A stretch of DNA of 44,498 bases from Silicimonas sp. (GTDB lineage: Bacteria; Pseudomonadota; Alphaproteobacteria; Rhodobacterales; Rhodobacteraceae): the NCBI GenBank assembly GCA_022340315.1, contig JAJDOD010000128.1:1-44498 (forward strand), written 5' to 3'. The notes beneath the pieces were generated by a model. That model did not search any database. It worked only from the letters and a program-made list of their open reading frames with translations, and had not been told where the DNA came from. Numbering within the stretch: the first letter of the stretch is position 1; each line of letters starts with the position of its first letter. The position numbers and the translations under genes are program-made. Below, one piece after another: positions 10,471 through 24,639 of the stretch.

Positions 10471-11366
10471 GACAGGCCGCGGATGGCGAAAGCGGCGATC
10501 ATCATGCCGCTGATGTAAAGGAGAACGCCGGTGCCGTTGTACCAGGGCGCGCGGGCCTTGGGGTCTTTCAGCATTACGCGCATGGCCATGCCCTGGCCGA
10601 TGAGGACAGCCGTGACGCCAAGTGCATGAAGGGGTTTGCCCCAGGTCAAGAGGAGCGCGATGACGGCCACTTGAGGCACTGCCATGACCCAGCATGCCAT
10701 GCGGGCGGCGCGTTCGGGGCCGAGGGTGACGGGGAGCGAGTTGACGCCGGTCTGGCGGTCGCCCTCAAGCGCCTTGAAGTCGTTCAGCGTCATGATGCCG
10801 TGCGCCCCGATGCCGTAAAGCAGGGCGATGACAACCACCTGCCATGCAGGCGCGCCGGCCGAGAGAACGGCGGCGCCGGTGAACCAGGGGAGGCTTTCGT
10901 AGCTGAGGCCGACGAGACCCGGGCCGAGGATGCCGGATTTCTTGAGGCGGACCGGCTCGGCGGAATAGGCCCAGGCGGCGAGGACGCCGAGGACGGTCGC
11001 GCCGAACCCCCAGGGGCCAAGCTGCCAGCCGATGGCCAGCGACAGGATCGACATGGCCAGGGCAATCCAAAGACCCCAGCGGCCGGGGATGCGGCCCGAC
11101 GGGATCGGGCGGTTCGGTTCATTGATGGCGTCCACATGCCGGTCGCACCAGTCGTTGGCCGCCTGGCTCATGCCGCAGACGACGGGTCCGGCGAGGATTA
11201 CGCCCAGCAAAACAAGGCTCCATTGACCCTGGGGCGCGGTTCCTGCCGAGACGCAGCCGCAGAGATAGGCCCACATCGGAGGGAACCATGTGACCGGCTT
11301 GATGAGCGTCAGCATGGCACCCGGATCGGGCAGGTTTCGCGCTTGTAATTCCGTTGAGACGGGCAT
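10467..11366 (-). CDS. bchG: bacteriochlorophyll synthase
   Basis: 299 aa UbiA-type prenyltransferase, LIKPVTWFPPMWAYLCGCVSAG. Confidence 0.95.
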   Translation of the reverse strand: MPVSTELQARNLPDPGAMLTLIKPVTWFPPMWAYLCGCVSAGTAPQGQWSLVLLGVILAGPVVCGMSQAANDWCDRHVDAINEPNRPIPSGRIPGRWGLWIALAMSILSLAIGWQLGPWGFGATVLGVLAAWAYSAEPVRLKKSGILGPGLVGLSYESLPWFTGAAVLSAGAPAWQVVVIALLYGIGAHGIMTLNDFKALEGDRQTGVNSLPVTLGPERAARMACWVMAVPQVAVIALLLTWGKPLHALGVTAVLIGQGMAMRVMLKDPKARAPWYNGTGVLLYISGMMIAAFAIRGLS

Positions 11367-11367
11367 G

Positions 11368-11385
11368 TGTCAACTTTACATGACA
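11368..11385. promoter_or_regulatory. PpsR/CrtJ-type operator upstream of bchG
   Basis: TGTCAACTTTACATGACA = TGT-N12-ACA, 1 nt upstream of the bchG ATG. Confidence 0.65.
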
Positions 11386-11636
11386 TACCGAGTCGCGCAA
11401 GGAAAACGACAGGTTTTCGCAAGGTTCGGCGGTATGTAAGTGCATGGGATCATGCCGCGGTTAACGCGCTGAAATGCGAGATAATTCCAAATGACGCCAC
11501 GTCGGTATCGCGTCGCTGCCGGTTCCGTCACGGAGGAACGGAAACCCGGATCCTGGTGGCGGCCTTGGCGGAAGTCCCCACTTTTCGATTGTGCGCCAAG
11601 CCCGGTGTCTGCATCATCGCAGGCGGGAGGCCTGAT

Positions 11637-12116
11637 ATGCCGAAATCGGGAGTTCGAGTCGCCGGTTTCCTTGTTCGCTGGATCAGTCTTGCTGGACTGG
11701 CCTTTGCCGTTTTCACGTTCATCAACAATGCCCAGTTCTGGCTTAGGTCAGCATCCAGTATGGGGACGGTCATCGGCGAAGCCTCGTCGATGTCCACCAG
11801 CATACGAGGCGGAAGGACAATCGGAACCAGCGTATCTTTTGCCCCGAAGGTCAGCTTTCAGACGGCGACGGGTGAAACTGTGTCGTTCCTGTCGGATGTC
11901 GGCTATGGAGAGTTGCTCAAGTACAAGCGCGGGGAAGAGATCCCGGTGCTCTATCTGCCGGGCGATCCGGAAACCGCGAAGGTGAATTCCTTCTTCCAGA
12001 TGTTCGTGCTGCCGGTGATCCTATTTGGGTTCTGTGCCGTTTTCTGGGGGATCGGAATCGTAATGCGTGCGATGACGGAGGATACGCCGAAGGAGCGCCG
12101 AAAAAGCCGTCCCTGA
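11637..12116 (+). CDS. DUF3592-like membrane protein
   Basis: MPKSGVRVAGFLVRWISLAGLAFAVFTF...VSFQTATGETVSF...GEEIPVLYLPGDPETAKVNSFFQMFVLPVILFGFCAVFWGIG; two TM segments flanking a soluble part. Confidence 0.65.
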   Translation: MPKSGVRVAGFLVRWISLAGLAFAVFTFINNAQFWLRSASSMGTVIGEASSMSTSIRGGRTIGTSVSFAPKVSFQTATGETVSFLSDVGYGELLKYKRGEEIPVLYLPGDPETAKVNSFFQMFVLPVILFGFCAVFWGIGIVMRAMTEDTPKERRKSRP

Positions 12117-12154
12117 AGTCATCGTGGGGTCCGGCAATAGCCGCGGTGGCTTGC

Positions 12155-13579
12155 CTAGTCGGCGTCCTCGCGTTTGAGAAGCCCGTACTTGCGGAGCTTG
12201 ACGTAGAGGCTCTGGCGCGAGAGGCCCAGCATCTCGGCGGCAGCGGCGCGGTTGTTGCGTGTCAGTTCAACGGCGGTTTCGATGCACATGCGCTCGATCA
12301 CCTCGTTGGTTTCGGCCACGATTTCCTTCAGTGGCGCCGAACCGACGAGTTCAACGACATTGTGGCTGGAGTTGTCTGCGACGCCACTGCCCTTTGCCGT
12401 GCTGCGGATGGTTTCGGCCCGGCTGGCGTCGCGCACGATGAAACCGACCGTCGGGCGGTCGCGATCGTTGATGTAGACAACCGAGATCTCGACCGAGGCG
12501 CGCGCGCCAAACTCGTTCGCAAGCTTCGTCGCGTAGACCCGCATGTGACCCGAGCGGATCGCGTTCTCGAGCATCACGCTGAGGTCGATCTGCCCGCGTT
12601 GCAGAAACTCGGAAAGGGAATGCGACTTTACATCCGACAGGCTGGGGACATCGGCGATCTCGAGAAACGCCTCGTTCACGTCCTGGACGACGCCGCGTGT
12701 ATCGGTCAGCACGATGGCATCCGTGCTCTTCTGGAACAACCCGCCGAGAGAATCGAGTAAACGCTCGTCGCCCTTGGAATAGGCACTTTCCGACTGCATA
12801 CGACAGATGATCAGGCGCTCGCCAGCAGCACGGAATACGGTCGGGGTCAGCAACACCTCGCGCCGGGTGCGCGCTGTCTGGGCCTCGATCTCGTTCTCGA
12901 AATCCGACGCGGCGAGCGAGACGAGTTTTTCGACGAACTCTCCGCGTCTGCGATGGGTGAATTCCTGCGCCAGAGGTGCGCCGATCAACTCGTCACGCTC
13001 GGCCCCGAGAAGCCTGGCGGCGGCGGCATTTACGTCACGGATGCGCCCATCGGAGGCGGAAGCGAAAACGAAGGCGTCGCTTGTCGCGGCCATGAGCATA
13101 CGGTAGCGCGCATCGTATTCGCGTCGCTCCTCGTAGCCACGTTCCAGCGCGAACTGCGCCTGGATGAGCTGTTCCTGTGTCTCGGCCACAAGCCGCAGAT
13201 CATGCCCGAGCATCAGAACGGACGCGTCAGGGCCGACAGTGTGGAAAGAATAGCGGACGGGGTATTGCCACTCGGTATGGTCGGTGTGGTTCAATTCGAC
13301 CGGCCGGGTGATCTGTTTCATCTTGCTGACGTTCTTCAGCGCGGTTTCGAACTTCGAGATGCTTTCCCGAGTGAGGAAATCTTGCATCGGGCGACCGGCC
13401 CAGTGGCTGATGCGTGCATGTTCCTGTGTCTCGTCATCAACGAGAATGGACCGCACCACGCCTTCGGACGACACAACGAAGGCTAGGTCGCATGCGGCGG
13501 CCAGAATCCCCGTCAGGTATTCCGGTTCGATGACCGGCATCGGGCCCTTCGCCCAATTGGCGGCGCGACCGACGGTCAT
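12155..13579 (-). CDS. ppsR: photosynthesis gene repressor PpsR/CrtJ (PAS domains + Fis-type HTH)
   Basis: 474 aa; C-terminus ERMCIETAVELTRNNRAAAAEMLGLSRQSLYVKLRKYGLL. Confidence 0.96.
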   Translation of the reverse strand: MTVGRAANWAKGPMPVIEPEYLTGILAAACDLAFVVSSEGVVRSILVDDETQEHARISHWAGRPMQDFLTRESISKFETALKNVSKMKQITRPVELNHTDHTEWQYPVRYSFHTVGPDASVLMLGHDLRLVAETQEQLIQAQFALERGYEERREYDARYRMLMAATSDAFVFASASDGRIRDVNAAAARLLGAERDELIGAPLAQEFTHRRRGEFVEKLVSLAASDFENEIEAQTARTRREVLLTPTVFRAAGERLIICRMQSESAYSKGDERLLDSLGGLFQKSTDAIVLTDTRGVVQDVNEAFLEIADVPSLSDVKSHSLSEFLQRGQIDLSVMLENAIRSGHMRVYATKLANEFGARASVEISVVYINDRDRPTVGFIVRDASRAETIRSTAKGSGVADNSSHNVVELVGSAPLKEIVAETNEVIERMCIETAVELTRNNRAAAAEMLGLSRQSLYVKLRKYGLLKREDAD

Positions 13580-14361
13580 TCCGCCACCCGCCGGTCAAGA
13601 TCGTCGCCCGCAATTGCGTCCAAGGCTTCGTCTATGTCGTTGGTCGTCAAGTCTGCGCCTGTCGAGGGTCTTTTTCTTTTGTCTTCAGCAATCGCCGACC
13701 CGCCGAGAACGATTAGTGTGCCAAGCCTTGCCTTGCGAACTTCTCTAATAGCTCGGGCGGCGGATTCAAGCGCCTGCCATGTCGAAACCGAGATGAGTAC
13801 GGCGTCGTAGCGATCCCTGGAAATTCGGTCACACAGAGAACGGTCCGTGGCATTTGAAAGCAACTGAACAGAGTGACCGCGGCGGCGAAGCTGGTCGGAC
13901 AGCACTGCCGGTCCGATGATATGATCTTCGCGGTCCATCGTCACCAGAAGGAGAGACCGCGCGGCACTTCCTGGATGCAGATTGTCCCACTCGCGGCCCA
14001 TCGCCTTGCAAAGATCGAAAAGCCTTGCGCCTGCGACACTCACCTTGGCGAAGGTGAGGCGGTCGTTCACCCAATCGTCACCGATCATGCGGGCAACAGC
14101 GGGGATACAGTGATCAACGATGTCGGTGTGCGATATCCTGAGCGCCGTGAGGTCTTCGCTGAGCCGGCTGGGGTCGAAGCCCTTGGGATCGAGAATCGCC
14201 GCATTCAGTATACTGGCGCCGAAGTTGATCCTGCGGTGGCGCCGCTGGTGTGGTGTCGCGTTGATCTTGAGAATTACCGAGTGGGCAAGTCCATCGACCA
14301 GCGATCCACTTCCCGACAGAAGCGTGCGGTTGCCATGTATTGCCGCCATCAGCACCACCAT
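13576..14361 (-). CDS. ppaA: cobalamin-binding-like regulator PpaA/AerR
   Basis: B12-binding-like domain, 4-bp overlap with ppsR, divergent to bchF; start uncertain (GTG 14370, ATG 14361 or ATG 14349). Confidence 0.88.
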   Translation of the reverse strand: MVVLMAAIHGNRTLLSGSGSLVDGLAHSVILKINATPHQRRHRRINFGASILNAAILDPKGFDPSRLSEDLTALRISHTDIVDHCIPAVARMIGDDWVNDRLTFAKVSVAGARLFDLCKAMGREWDNLHPGSAARSLLLVTMDREDHIIGPAVLSDQLRRRGHSVQLLSNATDRSLCDRISRDRYDAVLISVSTWQALESAARAIREVRKARLGTLIVLGGSAIAEDKRKRPSTGADLTTNDIDEALDAIAGDDLDRRVAE

Positions 14362-14375
14362 TGAGGCCACGCGCG

Positions 14376-14394
14376 TGACAGGTACATCCTGTCA
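14376..14394. promoter_or_regulatory. perfect palindrome upstream of ppaA
   Basis: TGACAGG-TACAT-CCTGTCA. Confidence 0.5.
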
Positions 14395-14439
14395 ACGATC
14401 TTCCGTGTCCGGCCTCAGTGTCAGTCATGCCAGAGAGAT

Positions 14440-14457
14440 TGTCAAAGAGATTAGACA
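14440..14457. promoter_or_regulatory. PpsR/CrtJ-type operator (site 1) in ppaA-bchF intergenic region
   Basis: TGTCAAAGAGATTAGACA = TGT-N12-ACA. Confidence 0.65.
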
Positions 14458-14575
14458 GTGGGCCTGCCTCGCAGCCTGTCCAAGTTCTGCGTGGATGCTG
14501 AATAGCCAAGTATTTCTAAAGATTTAGCGAAAGACTAGTTCCGCTTCCGCGCCCGCCAAGTGTCAACCTCCTTTC

Positions 14576-14593
14576 TGTAAGTTTAGATTGACA
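14576..14593. promoter_or_regulatory. PpsR/CrtJ-type operator (site 2) upstream of bchF
   Basis: TGTAAGTTTAGATTGACA = TGT-N12-ACA; also inside an inverted repeat AGTGTCAA (14559-14566) / TTGACACT (14588-14595). Confidence 0.7.
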
Positions 14594-14626
14594 CTTTTCG
14601 GAATTCACCCTTACGCTTGAACTTGA

Positions 14627-17955
<3,329 letters not shown>

Positions 17956-17974
17956 GACCGGCATAACCGGCCCG

Positions 17975-20900
17975 ATGGCGGGCTATCGCGTGGCGATCGT
18001 CACGCTGGATGCACATGCTGCGGGGCCGGTGGAGCGGGCTTCCGAGAGGCTGCAAAGGGATTTTCCTGGTCTGTCGGTGCAGGTTTTCGCGGCCGCCGAG
18101 TGGGGCGAGAGCCCCGACAAGCTGGTGGCGGCGACCGACGCGGTGGCGACCGCAGACATTGTCGTGACGTCGCTTCTGTTTCTCGAGGAGCATGTCCGTC
18201 GCATCCTGCCCGCGCTGGAAGCGCGGCGGCCGGATTGCGATGCGATGGTCGGGATCATCTCGGACGCGGCGATCGTGAAAACGACGCGAATGGGGACGCT
18301 AGACATGGGCGCGCCGTCCTCGGGGACGATGGGGTTCCTGAAGCGGCTGCGCGGATCGTCCAAGCCCTCGACCGAGAGCGGTGCCAAGAAGATGCGGCTT
18401 CTTCGGCGGTTGCCGAAGATCCTGCGATTCATTCCGGGCAAGGCGCAGGATCTGCGGGCCTGGTTCCTGACGATGCAGTACTGGCTCGCCTCGTCTGATG
18501 AGAATGTCGAGAACATGATCCGGCACCTGATCTCGCGCTATGCCAGCGAAAAGGCGTGGCAGGGAGCGGCGGTGGCGGCGCCGCAGGAATATCCCGATGT
18601 CGGGCTCTATCATCCCGATCTGAAGGAGCGCATCACGACGGAACCGGGCGCGTTGCCGAAGCCGAAGGCGGTGCAGGCGACCGTGGGGCTGCTGCTGATG
18701 CGGTCTTATGTGCTGAGTGCCGATACCGCGCATTACGATGGAGTGATCCGGGCCTTCGAGGCGAAGGGCATGGCCGTTGTCCCGGCCTTCGCGGGCGGGC
18801 TGGACGGGCGCCCGGCGATCGACGGGTATTTCAAGGGCGCCGGTATCGACGCGCTGGTGTCGCTGACCGGGTTCAGCCTTGTGGGCGGGCCGGCGTATAA
18901 CGACAGCGAGGCGGCGATCGAGGTGCTGCGGGGGCTGGATATGCCTTACGTCGCGGCGCATCCGCTGGAGTTCCAGACACTGGGGCAATGGGCCGAGAGC
19001 GGCCAGGGGCTTGGGCCGATCGAGACGACGATGCTGATCGCGCTGCCGGAACTGGACGGTGCGGCGAGCCCGACGGTGTTCGGCGGTCGGCATGGGGCCG
19101 ACGAGTGCTCGGGCTGTGCGCATCGCTGCAAGGCGAGTGGCACCGCGAAGTCGATGGCGCCCTGCTTCGAGCGGATCGAGGTGCTGGCGGAGAAGACCCT
19201 GCGCCTGGCGCGGCTGAGGCGTCAGACGGTGGCGGAGCGGAAGGTCGGTATCGTCCTCTTCGGGTTTCCGCCGAATGCGGGGGCTGCCGGGACAGCGGCT
19301 TACCTCAATGTTTTCGCGTCTCTTTTCAATACCTTGAAGGCGATGAAGGCCGAGGGCTACACGGTCGATGTGCCGGAGACCGTCGACGATTTGCGTGCCG
19401 CGGTGCTGGGCGGGAATAGTGCCCAGTACGGTCAGGATGCGAATGTCGCGGCGCATGTCGGCGCCGAGGCGATTGTCGGCGGGACGCCCTGGCTGGAGGA
19501 GATCGAGGCGGCCTGGGGGCCGGCGCCGGGCCGGGTGCAGTCGGATGGCCGGGGGGTCTTCGTTCTGGGCCAGCAGTTCGGTAATGTCTTTGTCGGGCTT
19601 CAGCCGGCCTTCGGTTACGAGGGCGATCCGATGCGGCTTCTGTTCGAGAAGGGCTTTGCGCCGACCCACGCCTTTGCGCAGTTCTATCTCTGGCTTCGGA
19701 ACGTCTTCGGGGCGGATGCTTTGCTGCATTTCGGGATGCACGGCGCGCTGGAATTCATGCCTGGCAAGCAGGCGGGGCTGGGGGCCAGGGACTGGCCGGA
19801 CCGGCTGATCGGCGAGATGCCGAATGTCTATCTTTATGCAGCGAACAACCCGTCGGAGGCGACGCTGGCGAAGCGGCGCTCGAACGCGGTGACGATTTCG
19901 CACCTGACGCCGCCGCTGGCGACGGCCGGGCTTTACAAGGGGCTGGCGGAGTTGAAAGACAGCCTGACGCGGTGGCGCGGGCAGGCGCCGGACGCCGGGG
20001 AGCGGGGCGAGCTTGAGGCGCTGATCGCGGAGCAGGCGGAAGCGGTGGACCTGGGCGGAGTGTCGCCGGAGGCGCTTTGGCTGAAGCTCCTGGAGACCGA
20101 GGATGCGCTGGTGCCGGACGGGCTGCACATTGTCGGTGCCGGGCTGACCAACGATCAGAAGGCGGAGTATCTTGCCGTCATCGGCCATGCGGACGAGGAG
20201 ACCAAGGCGCGGGTTGCGGCGGCTTTGGAGGACGGCACGGAAATTCCGGCGATCCTGAACGCGCTTTCCGGTCGGTTTACCGCGCCGGTGCCGGGGGGCG
20301 ACCTGATCCGGAATCCGGATATCCTGCCCACGGGGCGCAACATCCATGCCTTCGACCCGTTCCGGATGCCGACCGAATACGCGGTACGCGAGGGGCGTCG
20401 GCAGGCGGAGATGCTGTTGGAGACTCACAAGACGCTGCCGCAGAGCGTGGCGCTGGTGCTTTGGGGCTCGGACAATATCAAGACGGATGGCGGGCCGATC
20501 GGACAGGCGCTGGCGCTGATCGGGGCGGTGCCGCGGTTCGACAGTTTCGGGCGGCTCTCGGGGGCGGATTTGATCCCGCTCGAGGAGCTTGGGCGGCCGC
20601 GCATCGACGTGGTGATGACGCTCTCGGGCATCTTCCGCGATCTCTTGCCCTTGCAGACGCGGCTTCTGGCCGACGCGGCCTTGCAGGCGGCGGAGGCGGA
20701 CGAACCGTTGGAGATGAATTTCGTGCGCACTCATGCGCTGGCCTATGTCGAGAAGACGGGCGCGACGATGCAGGAGGCGGCGCTGCGCGTATTTTCGAAC
20801 GCGGAGGGCGCCTATGGGTCGAATGTGAACCAGTTGGTCGACAGCTCGGCTTTCGGTGACGAGGACGAACTGGCGGATGCCTACCAGGCGCGGAAGAGTT

Positions 20901-21508
20901 TTGCCTATGGCACCGATGGTAAGGCGGCGCAGAACGCCGATCTCTTGCAGGAGACGCTCAGGACGGTCGAGGTGGCCTATCAGAACCTCGAATCGGTCGA
21001 GCTCGGTGTCACCACGGTTGACCATTATTTCGACACGTTGGGCGGGATTTCCCGCGCCGTGAAGCGTGCGCGCGGCGGCGATGAGGCGGCGGTTTACATC
21101 AGCGATCAGACGCGGGGATCGGGGCGCATCCGGACGCTGGCTGATCAGGTGGCGCTGGAGACGCGCTCGCGGTCGTTGAACCCGCGTTTCTACGAGCCGC
21201 TTCTGAGCCATGGTGCCGAAGGCGTGCGGCAGATCGAGGCGCATCTGACCAACACGCTGGGCTGGTCGGCGACGACCGGGGCTGTTGAACCTTGGGTCTA
21301 TCAGCGGCTGTCCGAGACCTTCGTGCTGGACGAAGAGATGCGCCAGCGCATCGCTGACCTGAACCCGTTGGCGTCGAGCCGAATGGCGAACCGGCTTTTG
21401 GAGGCCTCGGACCGGGCCTATTGGGCGCCGGATGCAGAGACGCTGGCGGCGTTGCAGGACGCGGCGGACGCGTTGGAAGACCGGGTCGAGGGGGTAGCCG
21501 CCGAATGA
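17975..21508 (+). CDS. bchH: magnesium chelatase subunit H
   Basis: MAGYRVAIVTLDAHAAGPVERA..., cobN/BchH-type, ~1177 aa; start trimmed from the 17882 ORF. Confidence 0.97.
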   Translation: MAGYRVAIVTLDAHAAGPVERASERLQRDFPGLSVQVFAAAEWGESPDKLVAATDAVATADIVVTSLLFLEEHVRRILPALEARRPDCDAMVGIISDAAIVKTTRMGTLDMGAPSSGTMGFLKRLRGSSKPSTESGAKKMRLLRRLPKILRFIPGKAQDLRAWFLTMQYWLASSDENVENMIRHLISRYASEKAWQGAAVAAPQEYPDVGLYHPDLKERITTEPGALPKPKAVQATVGLLLMRSYVLSADTAHYDGVIRAFEAKGMAVVPAFAGGLDGRPAIDGYFKGAGIDALVSLTGFSLVGGPAYNDSEAAIEVLRGLDMPYVAAHPLEFQTLGQWAESGQGLGPIETTMLIALPELDGAASPTVFGGRHGADECSGCAHRCKASGTAKSMAPCFERIEVLAEKTLRLARLRRQTVAERKVGIVLFGFPPNAGAAGTAAYLNVFASLFNTLKAMKAEGYTVDVPETVDDLRAAVLGGNSAQYGQDANVAAHVGAEAIVGGTPWLEEIEAAWGPAPGRVQSDGRGVFVLGQQFGNVFVGLQPAFGYEGDPMRLLFEKGFAPTHAFAQFYLWLRNVFGADALLHFGMHGALEFMPGKQAGLGARDWPDRLIGEMPNVYLYAANNPSEATLAKRRSNAVTISHLTPPLATAGLYKGLAELKDSLTRWRGQAPDAGERGELEALIAEQAEAVDLGGVSPEALWLKLLETEDALVPDGLHIVGAGLTNDQKAEYLAVIGHADEETKARVAAALEDGTEIPAILNALSGRFTAPVPGGDLIRNPDILPTGRNIHAFDPFRMPTEYAVREGRRQAEMLLETHKTLPQSVALVLWGSDNIKTDGGPIGQALALIGAVPRFDSFGRLSGADLIPLEELGRPRIDVVMTLSGIFRDLLPLQTRLLADAALQAAEADEPLEMNFVRTHALAYVEKTGATMQEAALRVFSNAEGAYGSNVNQLVDSSAFGDEDELADAYQARKSFAYGTDGKAAQNADLLQETLRTVEVAYQNLESVELGVTTVDHYFDTLGGISRAVKRARGGDEAAVYISDQTRGSGRIRTLADQVALETRSRSLNPRFYEPLLSHGAEGVRQIEAHLTNTLGWSATTGAVEPWVYQRLSETFVLDEEMRQRIADLNPLASSRMANRLLEASDRAYWAPDAETLAALQDAADALEDRVEGVAAE

Positions 21509-21540
21509 CGATGGCTCGCACATACACACAGCGTCGGAGC

Positions 21541-22499
<959 letters not shown>

Positions 22500-22536
22500 T
22501 GGTGACCTTCGCGACCACGTCTGAACGGAGGCGCCG

Positions 22537-23196
22537 GTGACCTACGAAGCCACCCGCGCGCGGGTCGAGACCTATTTCGACCGCACCGCCACCCGGACCT
22601 GGGAGCGGCTGACGTCGGATGCGCCGGTCTCGAAGATCCGCGAGACGGTTCGGGCGGGGCGCGACGAGATGCGGGCGCTGATGCTCTCGCGCCTGCCAGA
22701 CGATCTGCGTGGCGCGAGGGTGCTGGATGCGGGCTGCGGGACCGGGGCGATGAGCGCCGAGTTGGCCGCGCGCGGGGCCTATGTGACCGGCGTGGATGTC
22801 TCGCCGCAACTGGTTGGGATTGCCGAGCGGCGGCTGGCGCCCGAGTTGCGCGGGCTGGTCCGGTTCGAGGCGGGCGACATGCTGGACAAGGCACATGGCT
22901 CGTTCGATTTCGTGTTGGCGATGGACAGCCTGATCTACTACGGGCCGCGCGACATCCGCGATGCGGTCGACCGTCTGGGCAGTCGGGCGCGCGAGGCGGT
23001 GGTCTTTACCGTCGCGCCGAAGACGCCGCTTCTCATGGCGATGTGGTACGCGGGCAAGGTCTTCCCGCGGTCCGACCGCTCGCCGGTGATGGTGCCGCAT
23101 GGGCCGGCTCGACTGGCACGCGATACCGGCGGTCAGCGGCTGGGGCGGATTTCCCGGGGGTTCTATATCTCGGAAGCGGTGGAGGTGCGCAGATGA
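22537..23196 (+). CDS. bchM: Mg-protoporphyrin IX O-methyltransferase
   Basis: 219 aa SAM methyltransferase, GARVLDAGCGTGAMSAELAARGAYVTGVDVSPQLV. Confidence 0.95.
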   Translation: MTYEATRARVETYFDRTATRTWERLTSDAPVSKIRETVRAGRDEMRALMLSRLPDDLRGARVLDAGCGTGAMSAELAARGAYVTGVDVSPQLVGIAERRLAPELRGLVRFEAGDMLDKAHGSFDFVLAMDSLIYYGPRDIRDAVDRLGSRAREAVVFTVAPKTPLLMAMWYAGKVFPRSDRSPVMVPHGPARLARDTGGQRLGRISRGFYISEAVEVRR

Positions 23197-24614
23197 TCCT
23201 CTCCCGCGGAATGCTGAAGCAGTTGAGCCTGAGGGTGCTTCCTTTCGCCGATGCGGCGAGCGAGGCCTTGCCGTTGGGCCAGCTTCTGCGGTTGTCGTTG
23301 TTCCAGGTGTCGGTTGGCATGGCCTCGGTCATGCTCCTGGGCACGCTGAACCGGGTGATGATCGTGGAGTTGAGCGTTCCGGCGATGATCGTTGCCGTGA
23401 TGATAGCGCTGCCCGTGCTGATCGCGCCGTTCCGGGCGCTTCTTGGCTTCCGGTCCGACACCTACCGGAGCGCGATCGGCTGGAAGCGAATTCCCTATCT
23501 CTGGTTCGGGTCGCTCTGGCAGATGGGCGGGCTGGCGGTGATGCCATTCGCGCTTCTGGTTCTGGGGGGCGATCCGGTGCACGAGGTGCCGTTCGCGGGC
23601 GAGGTGCTGGCGGCGCTCGCGTTTCTGATGACGGGGCTGGGTCTGCACATGACGCAGACCGCGGGCCTTGCACTTGCCGCCGACCGGGCGACCGAGGAGA
23701 CGCGGCCGCGCGTCGTGGCGCTGCTTTACGTCATGTTCCTGTTGGGCATGGGCGTCAGCGCCTTGCTGATCGGCTGGCTGCTGCGTGATTTCGAGCCGCT
23801 GCTGCTGGTGCGCGTGGTGCAGGGGGCAGCGCTGACGGGGCTGCTTCTGAACCTGATCGCGCTTTGGAAGCAGGAGCATGTCGCGCCGATGTCGAAGGCC
23901 GAGCGCGAGGCGCCGCGTCCGGTGTTCCGCGATGCCTGGTCCGACCTGATGTCGGGTGGCAAGGCGGGACGGCTTCTGGTCGTCGTGTTTTTCGGAACGA
24001 TGGCGTTCAACATGCAGGACGTGCTGCTGGAGCCATATGGCGGCGAGGTGCTGGGGCTGTCGGTCTCGGCCACCACGTTGTTGACGGCGATCTGGGCCGT
24101 GGGCGCGCTGGCCGGGTTCGCAATGGCGGCGAAACGACTGGCGGGCGGCGCCAGCCCCTACCGCATGGCGGCGACGGGATGCCTGGCCGGGTTGGCGGCG
24201 TTCAGCGCTGTGATCTTTTCGGCGCCGATGCAGTCGCCGGTGCTGTTCTACATTGGCGCGTCGCTGATCGGTTTCGGCGGCGGTTTGTTCGCGGTGGCGA
24301 CGCTGACGGCGGCGATGACCTTGCCCGCTGCGCATATGCGGGGCCTGGCGCTTGGTGCCTGGGGCGCAGCGCAGGCTACGGCTGCCGGTCTATCCATCGC
24401 TGTCGGCGGCACTGTCCGCGATGTCGTCAACCATCACGCGCTCGCCGGGAACTGGGGCGAGGCGCTGATTTCACCGGCGACCGGCTACTCGGTCGTCTAT
24501 CACACCGAGATCGGACTGATCTTCCTCACCCTCATCGCGCTGGGACCACTCGTTGCCCGTTCCCACGCTTCACCCCGTACGGGACGGATCGGCCTTGCCG
24601 ATTTTCCGACCTGA
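23193..24614 (+). CDS. lhaA: PucC/LhaA-family light-harvesting complex assembly MFS protein
   Basis: MILSRGMLKQLSLRVLPFADAASEALPLGQLLRLSLFQVSVGMASVMLLGTLNRVMIVEL...; ATGA overlap with bchM, precedes puhA. Confidence 0.9.
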   Translation: MILSRGMLKQLSLRVLPFADAASEALPLGQLLRLSLFQVSVGMASVMLLGTLNRVMIVELSVPAMIVAVMIALPVLIAPFRALLGFRSDTYRSAIGWKRIPYLWFGSLWQMGGLAVMPFALLVLGGDPVHEVPFAGEVLAALAFLMTGLGLHMTQTAGLALAADRATEETRPRVVALLYVMFLLGMGVSALLIGWLLRDFEPLLLVRVVQGAALTGLLLNLIALWKQEHVAPMSKAEREAPRPVFRDAWSDLMSGGKAGRLLVVVFFGTMAFNMQDVLLEPYGGEVLGLSVSATTLLTAIWAVGALAGFAMAAKRLAGGASPYRMAATGCLAGLAAFSAVIFSAPMQSPVLFYIGASLIGFGGGLFAVATLTAAMTLPAAHMRGLALGAWGAAQATAAGLSIAVGGTVRDVVNHHALAGNWGEALISPATGYSVVYHTEIGLIFLTLIALGPLVARSHASPRTGRIGLADFPT

Positions 24615-24639
24615 AGGCTTCACTGAAAGGACCTGACCC

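Noticed and set aside
8605-10518. 637-aa plus-strand ORF over bchP and the MFS gene
   Set aside because: Shadow frame; Gly/Asp/Glu/Ala-rich, no recognisable fold, opposite to two well-supported genes.
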